From: Trebonia sp050013875
GTDB taxonomy: Bacteria > Actinomycetota > Actinomycetes > Streptosporangiales > Streptosporangiaceae
Direction: 5' to 3'
Assembly: GCA_050013875.1 (NCBI GenBank)
Contig: JBEKEK010000002.1
Span: 62,001 to 126,000, forward strand
Length of the DNA stretch: 64,000 bases
In this document: one piece after another, positions 17,058-24,643 of the stretch
Layout of the letters: every line of letters starts with the position of its first letter
Numbering within the stretch: the stretch's first letter is position 1
Made by a program: the position numbers and the translations under genes
Notes under the pieces: model-generated
Seen by the model: the letters and a program-made list of their open reading frames with translations, nothing else
Databases searched by the model: none
What the model was told of the DNA's origin: nothing

Positions 17058-18895
17058 AGGCCGCCCGCTCCCCTGTCGAGCAGTTCCTGGCGTCCCAGAT
17101 CGAGTAGCAGCGCCGCTCCGGTATCAACGGCCGCGACCGGGGGCCGGAGGGCTTCGAGCTCGGCGTTCAGCGCCCGCCGCGGTACACCGCGTTGGACGAG
17201 CAGGTTCTGCCGCCAGTAGAGGAAGTCCCTGAAGATCGCGTGGTCAGCGGCGAGCAGCGCTGCGGCCAGGTATCGGACGATGAAAACGAGATCTTCCTGG
17301 ATGCGGGACAGCTGGTGCTCGTCCCAGCCGGCCGAAGGCTGGAAACGGGTGGCGAAGCCGTCCAACGCCGCGCTGCCCAGCACATCTGCCTGTGCGGCAA
17401 GACGAAGTGCTACCTGGTCGATCGGTGTTGGGGTGCGGACGACCACAGGTGGCTGGGATTTCCACGCCAGCAGGGTCGACGTGGCATCGGTCGCGTTGAC
17501 CGCCCATGCGTCGGCGCCGAGCCGCTCGGCTCGGCTCGGGTTGCTGCCGAACGCCCTGCCACCGACGATAACGGGGATCCCTTGCCGGTGCGCGGCGTCG
17601 ATCATGCGCACGGTGCCAGGGAAGAAGGTGGGAATGCTGCAGGAGATCGCCAGTGAGTCGGCGCCCGAGCGGGCGAGAAACTCCGCCACCACGTCGGCGG
17701 GGGTCGAGGCGCCGAGGATCGTGACCCCCACGCCATGCTCGCGCAGCGACTCGCCGAACATCTGCGCGGCCAGCGAATGGAAGTCGCCCTCGGCGCAGGT
17801 GATCACGGTATGGGTGTCGCCCGCCGGCTGATTCGTCTCGCCCATCAGCGTGTCAAGCGCGGCCGCGGTTACCCCGGAGGCCAGATGCTCGTCAGCCGCA
17901 GTGATCTCGTTGCGGTACCAGCGCTCACCGACATCCCGCTGAGCCGGGACAAGGAGATCCGCAACGATCTGCTCACGGGGGACACGCCGGTCGAGCAAGT
18001 CAAGCGTGAGCCGGACCGCCGCCCGCCGGTTTCCGGCGACGGCGTCGTCGAGGTACGTCTGCACGTAGTCGCGCGGCGGCTGGTAACTGGCGGGCCGGCG
18101 GGCTGTGGCCCAGATCCACTGGTCGCGGCCGGCTTCCTTGGCCCGGTAAAGGGCCTGGTCGGCTAGGCTCACCGTCTCGTCCGGACCGCCTGCCGACGCG
18201 GCGATACCCGCAGAAAACGTGACAGGAAACGGCCGTTCGGTCAGCCATTCGGCGCGCAGCCGCCGGAGAAAGGCGTCCGCGCCCCCGGGCGGGGCGAGGA
18301 CAGCAAGGAACTCCTCACCGCCGAATCGGCCAACGGTGTCGCGGGCTCTGGAGACGGCACGGAGCACCCGGCCGAACACGCGCAGCACCTCATCACCGGC
18401 CGCATGCCCGAAATTGTCGTTGATCTGCTTGAAGTGGTCGAGATCAAGCACGATGACGGTGTCGTCGGACGAGAGCCTGCCGAGAGCACGATCGAGCATG
18501 CGGCGGTTGGGGAGGCCGGTCAGCAAGTCGGTCGACGCGGACTCGGCCAGGCGTTCGTTCCGGTCACTGAGCTGCAGCACCTGCCGGGCGTCAAGCACGA
18601 AGGGTGCCAGGTGCCGTTCGAGAAGGGTATGCGCCGCGCTGCCGGGCGGCGCGGCCACCAGCAGCGGTTCGCCGTCACCAAATGAGACATCGATCGGGAT
18701 CACGCCGGGATCGTCTGTGCCCGCCGGGACCAGGCAGCCGCCGAGCTCGCGGACTAGGTGCTCGGTGACGCGCCGGGCCTCGCCGGTGGTGCGCAGCCGG
18801 ATCAGGGAACGCGTCGCTTCGTGCAAAGCGCCCGGTACCCGGTAGCGGGGCTCGGCCAGCGTTTCGCCGCCCCGGCTCGCGGCCGCGCCGCTCAC
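17054..18895 (-). CDS. Diguanylate cyclase with CarH-like cobalamin photoreceptor module
   Basis: Domains of the 613-residue protein: a GAF-like N-terminus (about 20-105) and a GGDEF domain (about 120-262). The GGDEF domain keeps the catalytic GGEEF at 192-196 and the RARD inhibitory site five residues before it, so it should make c-di-GMP with product inhibition. A helical cap (about 278-352) and a cobalamin-binding Rossmann domain (about 362-475) follow. The cap has W326, E336 and H337, the Wx9EH signature of CarH light sensors. H373 in EGDFHSLAAQ is the expected cobalt ligand. A helical C-terminal domain of about 130 residues is unassigned. The start is GTG. It is coupled by a 4-base overlap to the cysteine-less flavoprotein. 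Light or B12 control of c-di-GMP is inferred. Confidence 0.85.
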   Translation of the reverse strand: MSGAAASRGGETLAEPRYRVPGALHEATRSLIRLRTTGEARRVTEHLVRELGGCLVPAGTDDPGVIPIDVSFGDGEPLLVAAPPGSAAHTLLERHLAPFVLDARQVLQLSDRNERLAESASTDLLTGLPNRRMLDRALGRLSSDDTVIVLDLDHFKQINDNFGHAAGDEVLRVFGRVLRAVSRARDTVGRFGGEEFLAVLAPPGGADAFLRRLRAEWLTERPFPVTFSAGIAASAGGPDETVSLADQALYRAKEAGRDQWIWATARRPASYQPPRDYVQTYLDDAVAGNRRAAVRLTLDLLDRRVPREQIVADLLVPAQRDVGERWYRNEITAADEHLASGVTAAALDTLMGETNQPAGDTHTVITCAEGDFHSLAAQMFGESLREHGVGVTILGASTPADVVAEFLARSGADSLAISCSIPTFFPGTVRMIDAAHRQGIPVIVGGRAFGSNPSRAERLGADAWAVNATDATSTLLAWKSQPPVVVRTPTPIDQVALRLAAQADVLGSAALDGFATRFQPSAGWDEHQLSRIQEDLVFIVRYLAAALLAADHAIFRDFLYWRQNLLVQRGVPRRALNAELEALRPPVAAVDTGAALLLDLGRQELLDRGAGGL

Positions 18896-19107
18896 GACGA
18901 AGCCACACCGCCGTCGTGGCCGGTCACGCTACCGCTAGGTGTCATGGTTGCGATCATAACCGGCCGTCAGATATTAGCGCCATAAACTTTTTATATATGC
19001 CAGCGCACCATATTACATTGCGGAGAATTCGATGTAGATTTGCCCAAGGCTGTCATTTTGCGCCTACTATGCTTATGCATACATTGTGAATTAATAGGTC
19101 ATGTGAT
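18896..19107. other. AT-rich intergenic region upstream of the GGDEF-B12 gene
   Basis: The stretch at 18955-19105 is markedly AT-rich against its surroundings (for example CTTTTTATATATGCC). It probably contains the minus-strand promoter of the photoreceptor-cyclase gene. No open reading frame or RNA gene was recognised. Confidence 0.5.
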
Positions 19108-19144
19108 GAGCACCGGCATCCCCAGCAAGGGAATTCCGGTGCTC
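19108..19144 (-). terminator. Hairpin downstream of the GH30 unit
   Basis: GAGCACCGG (19108-19116) pairs with CCGGTGCTC (19136-19144), a 9-bp perfect stem with a loop of 19 bases that can partly pair further. It lies about 30 bases past the stop of the downstream GH30 gene. No U-run follows, so termination is plausible but not certain. Confidence 0.5.
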
Positions 19145-19175
19145 ACCGGTCGGCGCGCATCCCGCTAGTCGAGGG

Positions 19176-21206
19176 TCAGCTGCCAGACCCCCATCCCGTA
19201 ACGTAGGCGCGGACGTCAGCGACGCTCCACCAGTCGTTGGGGTCCGCGGTGGTGAGGCTCAGGCGAACGTACTGGACAGGCTTTCCCGGCAAGTCAATGG
19301 TGGTGAACTGGCCGGTTCCCTGTCCATTGGACACGACGGTCGTCCAGTCCGTCCCGTTGGCGCTGGTCTGCACGGCATAGCCGCGCGGGTAGTCGCCGGT
19401 GGACACGCCGGTGTCGAAGACGACTTGACGGGCGGGGACGGCCCGGCCGAAGTCGACCTGGAGGTACTGGCCGGCCGCCTGGCCCTCACCGGTTGAGTAC
19501 CGGGTGCTTGCGTCGGCGTCTACGGCGTTGGCCGCGACGTCACCAGTGCAGCAAGGGTTGGCAGGACCGCTGGGATTGGCCGTAGCGGTCCAGCCTGAGG
19601 GGTCGACCTGCTGGAGAGGATGGCGTCCGGCGAGGTTGCCAGCCCAGACGAAGGTGGCCAGCGAGTCTCCGGGCAGCGTGTAGGTGAACTGCTGCTGGCC
19701 CTCCTGGACGGCAAATGCCTGCGCGCTGTCGTTCTCGTTATGCGCCACCAGCACGGTCGAGCCATCCGGGTTCCGGAACGCGACGTCCATAACCTCCCCG
19801 TTCCATCCGGTGGTGCCGAAAGAGGTGCTGGCGATGCGCACCGCTCCTGGCTGTACGAACCGGGACAGTTGCCCGAGCGCGTAGTACTCGGCGTTAGGGG
19901 TGACCGTGTCCCCCGGGCCAATGGTGACGATGCCGGTGCAGGTGCCGCAGCCGCCGACGTGCGGGCCGCCAGTGGGGTCGAGCGCCAGGTTCCAGTTGAT
20001 CACGATGCTCGACCAGTTGCGGGTAGAGCCGATCTCCAGGTTCCTGGCATGCCACTTGAGCGTGTCGGAGAAGGTGTCCGCCGGATTAGCGGACTGGCTG
20101 CCCGAGCACTCGTCCATGAAGATCTGCAGCTTCGGGTACTCGTTGTGGAACGTCGTCATCGCGCTTGGGTCGCCGTAGTAGCAATGGAACGCGATGCCCG
20201 AGATCCACTTCGCCGCCGGGGTGGCCAGGACGTTCTGCACGTACGCGTTGATGTCGCCGACCTCGTCGGGCGGGGTGGAGGCGATGTCGTTGGGGTGCTC
20301 CTGCCAGTTGTGGTCGTAGGCGAAGATCTCTGTTCGCAGGTGCGCGGCCTTGATCATCGGGCCGAGATCCTCGATGACCGCGGCCTCCTGCGCCGACGGC
20401 ATGTCGGTCCCCGGATAGCCGGAGGGGGTACGGTTCTGCGGCTCGTTCTGCACGGTGATCGCGTTGACGTTCACTCCGTTGGCCCGGTACGCCTCAATGA
20501 ACTTCAGCAGGTACAGGGCGTAGGCGTGGTAGATCTGGGGGGTGGCGATGAGCTGGCCGCCGATCAGGCTGTCGGAGGTCTTCATCCACGCGGGCGGGCT
20601 CCACGGCGATGCGATGACCTGCAGCCGGGGATTGAGCGCCTTGGCCTCGCGCAGCAGCGGCAGGATCTGCGCCTGATCGTGGGCGATGCTGAAGTGCCGC
20701 AGGCTGTCGTCGGTCTGCCCGGCGGGCAGGTCGTCGTAGGTGTACGGCGCCGTGGCGACCATGTCCGAGCCGCCGATCGGCTGGCGCAGGTAGTCAAGGC
20801 CATCGCCGGTGGTGGGGCTGAACAGGGACGCCATCACCTGAGCACGCTGGGCGGCGGGCAGCGTGTAGAGGACTGACGCCGAGGAATCGGTGATGGCACC
20901 GCCGAATCCCTGCATCGTCTGATAGGTCAGGGTGGGATCGACCACCACCGTCGGGGCGGTGCTCGGAGCGGTGGAGAAGTCGACCGTGCCGAGATCGCTC
21001 AGCTTGTCGGCCCCGTCCGCGGTGGTGATCCAGACGTGGGCCGAGGTTGTCCCCGGTGCCGGGGCGGCGACGGCCGTTGCGGTCAGCCCGCCCGCCCCGG
21101 CCGCGGCGGCGACGACGGTGGCACCAATCGCGAGCAGGCTTGCCGACCGTGCCGCCCATGGCCTCCGCAGCCTCGGCGGTCTGAAGGGCCTTGTTGTTTT
21201 CCGCAT
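19176..21206 (-). CDS. Secreted GH30 glycoside hydrolase with C-terminal discoidin-type module
   Basis: The 676-residue protein has a long N-terminal signal with a basic region and a hydrophobic core (LLAIGATVVAAAAGAGGLT). The GH30 TIM-barrel and side beta-domain follow: YQTMQGFGGAITDSSA, WSPPAWMKTSDSLIGG, the acid/base Glu in ITVQNEPQ and the nucleophile Glu in FMDECSGSQ. A C-terminal F5/8 type C (CBM32-like) module of about 130 residues would bind glycans. The ATG at 21206 has GGAGG 9 bases upstream. It lies 36 bases after the other GH30 gene and is likely co-transcribed. Substrates could be beta-1,6-glucan or glucosides (inference from the family). Confidence 0.9.
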   Translation of the reverse strand: MRKTTRPFRPPRLRRPWAARSASLLAIGATVVAAAAGAGGLTATAVAAPAPGTTSAHVWITTADGADKLSDLGTVDFSTAPSTAPTVVVDPTLTYQTMQGFGGAITDSSASVLYTLPAAQRAQVMASLFSPTTGDGLDYLRQPIGGSDMVATAPYTYDDLPAGQTDDSLRHFSIAHDQAQILPLLREAKALNPRLQVIASPWSPPAWMKTSDSLIGGQLIATPQIYHAYALYLLKFIEAYRANGVNVNAITVQNEPQNRTPSGYPGTDMPSAQEAAVIEDLGPMIKAAHLRTEIFAYDHNWQEHPNDIASTPPDEVGDINAYVQNVLATPAAKWISGIAFHCYYGDPSAMTTFHNEYPKLQIFMDECSGSQSANPADTFSDTLKWHARNLEIGSTRNWSSIVINWNLALDPTGGPHVGGCGTCTGIVTIGPGDTVTPNAEYYALGQLSRFVQPGAVRIASTSFGTTGWNGEVMDVAFRNPDGSTVLVAHNENDSAQAFAVQEGQQQFTYTLPGDSLATFVWAGNLAGRHPLQQVDPSGWTATANPSGPANPCCTGDVAANAVDADASTRYSTGEGQAAGQYLQVDFGRAVPARQVVFDTGVSTGDYPRGYAVQTSANGTDWTTVVSNGQGTGQFTTIDLPGKPVQYVRLSLTTADPNDWWSVADVRAYVTGWGSGS

Positions 21207-21242
21207 GGAATGTAGCCTCCGATTCGATGATGTCAACCTGGC

Positions 21243-23441
21243 TCAGGACTCCGGGACCAGCTGGAATGTCTGAGCTGGGTCACCAGCGGTGCAGGCCCAT
21301 TGCTGGAGTTGCGTGCCGTTGGCGGTCGAGCGGTTGGTGACGTCCAGGCATTCATTGCCGCTGTTGCGGGCGGTGAAGGTGTAACTGCCGTTTGATTGCG
21401 GCGTGGGCAGCCACTGCTGGTTAGTGCCGCCGGTAGCGCTCCACAGCTGGATGGGGGTGCCGTTGCCGGTGGCGGACGTCCCGCCGGTGACGTCCCATGC
21501 CTCACTGGGGTTGTTGCGGGTGACGACCTGGTAGTAGCCACCGCTGGTGGGCTGGAACTGCCACTCCTGGTTGGCGCTGCCGGCGTAGCAGGCCCACTGC
21601 TGCACGGCGGTGCCGTTGGAGGTGCTGCCGTTGGTGTCGTCCACGCAGTCGCCGCTGTTGGTGTTGACGACCTCGTACCACGTGCTCGAGCTGATGCCGC
21701 CGCCGGAGGACGCCAGCGTGGTGACGGTCGCGGTATTGGAGGCCGCGGCGGTGTCACCCGCCGTGTCCGTGGCGGTGACGGTGTAGTTGTAGGTGGTCGA
21801 GGGGCTCAGGCCGGTGTCGGTATAGCTGGTCCCGGTGGTGGTGGCGACCTGGGTGCCGTTGCGGTCGATGTCATAGGTGATAGTTCCCGACCCGCCGGTC
21901 GAGGCGCCCCAGTTCAGCGTGGTGCCGGTGCTGGTGGTGCTCGATGCGGTCAGGTTGGACGGGGCGCTCAGCGAGCCGCCGGTGCTGGTGGAGCCGGGGG
22001 TCCAGGTGAACGTGGCGACGGCCCCGGCGGGCAGGGTGTAGTTGAAGTACTGGCCGTTCTCATCCACCCCGAAGGTGTTCGCGCTCGAGGTGTTCGAGTT
22101 CAGCACGACCAGCGCGTCGGTGCCGCCGGGGTTCTGGAAGGCGACGTCCTCGATGTTGCCGGAGCCGAAGGTGTTGGAGCCGATGCGCACCGCGCCGGGT
22201 TTCACGAACTTGCTGACCTGGCCGAGGCTGTAGTACTCGGCGTTGTACGTCGCGGTGTCGGCGGAGTTGTTGACGGTGACCAGCGCGGTGCAGGTGGTGC
22301 AGTTCATGCTCGGCCCGCCGCTGGGGTTCAGCGCCATGTTCCAGGTGACGACGGACTTGCTGTAGTTGCGGATCCCGTCGACGACCAGGTTCTCCAGCTC
22401 CCAGTCGAGCGTGTCGGCGAAGGTGTCCGACACCGGGGACGACTGCGATCCGGAACACTCGGTCTCGTAGGTCCCGTACGACGGGTACAGCGCCTCGACC
22501 GTGGACTGCGCGCTCGGGTCCCCGGAGTAACAGTGCCAGGCGGTGCCGGTCACGTACTGCGCGGCCGAGGAGTCGCCGAGGATGGTCTCCGGGAAGCTCG
22601 GGTCGTTCCAGTTGTGGTCGTATCCCAGGATCCCGGTTTTCAGCCCGGCCGCCTTGATCGCCGGCCCGAGGTTGTCCGCGATGAAGTTCGCCTCCTGAGT
22701 GGAGGTGAACGTCGAGCCCGGGTAGTTCGAAGGCGAGTACTCCGGCTCGTTCTGCGCCGTGATCAGCGAGACCGGTACCCCGGCCGCGTCGTAGGCCTGG
22801 ATGAACTTGACCAGGTAGTTGGCGAAGACCTGGTAGTCGGCGGTGTTGAGGGTGCCGCCGATCATCGAGCCGCTGGTCTTCATCCAGCCGGGCGGGCTCC
22901 ACGGCGTGGCCATGATCGTGGTACTCGGGTTGAGGCTGAGCGCCTGCTGCAGTATCGGGATGATGTAGGCCTGATCGTGGGCGATGGAGAAGTCGGCCAG
23001 CGTCGGGTCGGTCTGCCCGGCGGGCAGGTCGTCATAGCTGAACAGCGACGTCGAGAAGTCAGACGCCCCGATCGGCTGCCGCAGGAAGTCCAGGCCGATC
23101 CCCTGGTTCGGGTCGAACAGCTTGGTCATGATCTGGTTGCGCAGCGGGGAGCCGTAGACCAGCGACGCCGAGGAGTCGGTGAATGAGGCGCCGAAGCCGG
23201 TCATGGTCTGGTAGGTGGTCAAGGGGTTGACGGTGATGACCTGGCTCTGCGAGCTGGACCCGGAGGCGAACGACGCTCCAGTCTGCGGGGCGAGCAGCTG
23301 GCTCTGGTTGGTCGTGGTCTCCCAGACCGAAACGGCCGGCCCGGATGCGGCGTGCGCCGCGCCGGCACTCATCCCGGTGAGCCCCGCGGTGATGAGTGCC
23401 GCCACGCCCAGCGATGCCGTCATTCTCTTGGTGCGAGACAT
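21243..23441 (-). CDS. Secreted GH30 glycoside hydrolase with FN3 and ricin-B lectin domains
   Basis: The 732-residue protein starts with a clear signal peptide (cleavage near AHA-AS). The GH30 domain carries YQTMTGFGASFTDSSA, WSPPGWMKTSGSMIGG, the acid/base Glu in ITAQNEPEYS and the nucleophile Glu in YETECSGSQ. A fibronectin type III domain follows (about 500-585), then a ricin-type beta-trefoil (CBM13) with repeated QQW motifs (VQQWACYAG, IQLWSATGGTNQQW, LQQWACTAG). AGGAGGG precedes the ATG. It is the first gene of a two-gene unit with the second GH30 enzyme, whose accessory module differs. A LacI regulator diverges from it. Confidence 0.92.
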   Translation of the reverse strand: MSRTKRMTASLGVAALITAGLTGMSAGAAHAASGPAVSVWETTTNQSQLLAPQTGASFASGSSSQSQVITVNPLTTYQTMTGFGASFTDSSASLVYGSPLRNQIMTKLFDPNQGIGLDFLRQPIGASDFSTSLFSYDDLPAGQTDPTLADFSIAHDQAYIIPILQQALSLNPSTTIMATPWSPPGWMKTSGSMIGGTLNTADYQVFANYLVKFIQAYDAAGVPVSLITAQNEPEYSPSNYPGSTFTSTQEANFIADNLGPAIKAAGLKTGILGYDHNWNDPSFPETILGDSSAAQYVTGTAWHCYSGDPSAQSTVEALYPSYGTYETECSGSQSSPVSDTFADTLDWELENLVVDGIRNYSKSVVTWNMALNPSGGPSMNCTTCTALVTVNNSADTATYNAEYYSLGQVSKFVKPGAVRIGSNTFGSGNIEDVAFQNPGGTDALVVLNSNTSSANTFGVDENGQYFNYTLPAGAVATFTWTPGSTSTGGSLSAPSNLTASSTTSTGTTLNWGASTGGSGTITYDIDRNGTQVATTTGTSYTDTGLSPSTTYNYTVTATDTAGDTAAASNTATVTTLASSGGGISSSTWYEVVNTNSGDCVDDTNGSTSNGTAVQQWACYAGSANQEWQFQPTSGGYYQVVTRNNPSEAWDVTGGTSATGNGTPIQLWSATGGTNQQWLPTPQSNGSYTFTARNSGNECLDVTNRSTANGTQLQQWACTAGDPAQTFQLVPES

Positions 23442-23464
23442 GGCCCTCCTTCAGAACCCAACGA

Positions 23465-23517
23465 TGAAACACTATGTAACGAATTGAAACACTTTGGATA
23501 CGACGATGAAAGCATCG
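23465..23517. promoter_or_regulatory. Direct repeats and small palindrome upstream of GH30 operon
   Basis: TGAAACACT occurs at 23465-23473 and again at 23485-23493, a spacing of 20 bases (two helical turns). CGATG-AAAG-CATCG (23504-23517) is a short inverted repeat. They lie between the GH30 operon (start 23441) and the divergent LacI gene (start 23612). They are candidate regulator or promoter elements; no canonical LacI-type operator with central CG was seen. Confidence 0.4.
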
Positions 23518-23611
23518 GGAAATAGGGCTGTCAATAGCCCAACTACTCGGCATGGCGGCCGTCAGGCGGGCAAGCTATGCTGCGGATTATGGAACACCCC
23601 TCTGTAACAAA

Positions 23612-24640
23612 ATGAGCCGGCCGTCCAGCCAGCGTGTTACTGTCCGGAACCTCGCCGCCGAGACAGGCGTATCCATTGCCACCGTTTCGCGCGTCCTTAA
23701 TAACCAGGCGCATGTGGCCCCGCACACTCGCGAGCTGGTCCAGCGGGCGGTCGAACGGCTCAGCGCGCAGGCGCCCGGCCCGCAGACAGTCCCGGCTCGC
23801 GTCACACAGGGCGCCGTCTACCTGCGCTGCCCCTATCTGCTTACCGACTACTTCGGCCTCATCGTTTCGTCCATCGCCGAGACGCTGGAGCTGCACGGCA
23901 GGCCGCTGCTGCTCAACGCGGGAGAAGCCGCGCAGCAGGCGACCGTCCTGCCGGCACTCGCATCCCGGCCCGGCATTGGCGGCGCCATCATCGTGTTGCC
24001 GCCCGAGCCGAGCGAGCAGCTCGTCGACCTGCGGGCACGCGGGTTCCCCTTCGTCGTGGTGGATCCCCGCGCCCCGATGCCGCGCGACATCGCGGCCGTG
24101 TCGGCCGCGCACTTCGCCGGAGCCCGCAGCATCACCAGGCATCTGGTCGATCTGGGGCACCGGCGCATCGGCGTCCTCGCGGGACCGCACAACTGGCTCG
24201 CGAGTGATGCGCGCCTGGCCGGGCACGCGTCGGCGCTGGCGAATGTCGGTGTGCTGCCGGACCCCGGGCTGGTCCGTAGTGGCGAGCCGACCGCGCAGTT
24301 CGGCTACCACGCCGCCGGCGAACTGCTTGACCTGCCTCAGCGCCCAACCGCGCTGATCGGGTTCAACGACAAGGTCGCCGTCGGTGCTCTGGCCGCGGCC
24401 GCCCAGCGTGGATTGCGCGTACCAGAAGACCTCTCAGTCGCCGGCTTCGACGACATCGACCTAGCTCAGGCCACCCGTCCCCTGCTCACAACCGTGCGTC
24501 AGCCACTGCAGGAAATGGGCCGGCTCGCCGTCAGCCTTCTTATCAGGCTCATGGAGCGCCAGCGGCTCGACGCACTGCACGTCGAGTTGGCCACCGAACT
24601 GGTCGTGCGCGACTCGACCGGCCCGGCCCCGGCCCGATAG
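23612..24640 (+). CDS. LacI-family transcriptional regulator
   Basis: The N-terminal HTH reads VTVRNLAAETGVSIATVSRVLNNQAHVAPHTRELV, the standard LacI motif including hinge entry. The periplasmic-binding-like ligand domain follows, with GARSITRHLVDLGHRRIGVLAG, ALIGFNDKVAVGALAAA and LSVAGFDDIDLAQATRP. The ATG at 23612 was chosen because the residues just before the HTH match the family. The 342-residue protein diverges from the GH30 operon and is presumably its sugar-responsive repressor. It ends 3 bases before the convergent molybdenum hydroxylase gene stop. Confidence 0.9.
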   Translation: MSRPSSQRVTVRNLAAETGVSIATVSRVLNNQAHVAPHTRELVQRAVERLSAQAPGPQTVPARVTQGAVYLRCPYLLTDYFGLIVSSIAETLELHGRPLLLNAGEAAQQATVLPALASRPGIGGAIIVLPPEPSEQLVDLRARGFPFVVVDPRAPMPRDIAAVSAAHFAGARSITRHLVDLGHRRIGVLAGPHNWLASDARLAGHASALANVGVLPDPGLVRSGEPTAQFGYHAAGELLDLPQRPTALIGFNDKVAVGALAAAAQRGLRVPEDLSVAGFDDIDLAQATRPLLTTVRQPLQEMGRLAVSLLIRLMERQRLDALHVELATELVVRDSTGPAPAR

Positions 24641-24643
24641 ACA

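Noticed and set aside
21396..23186. A 596-codon plus-strand frame opposite a GH30 gene
   Set aside because: Antisense shadow of a gene with signal peptide and catalytic motifs; no domain in this frame.
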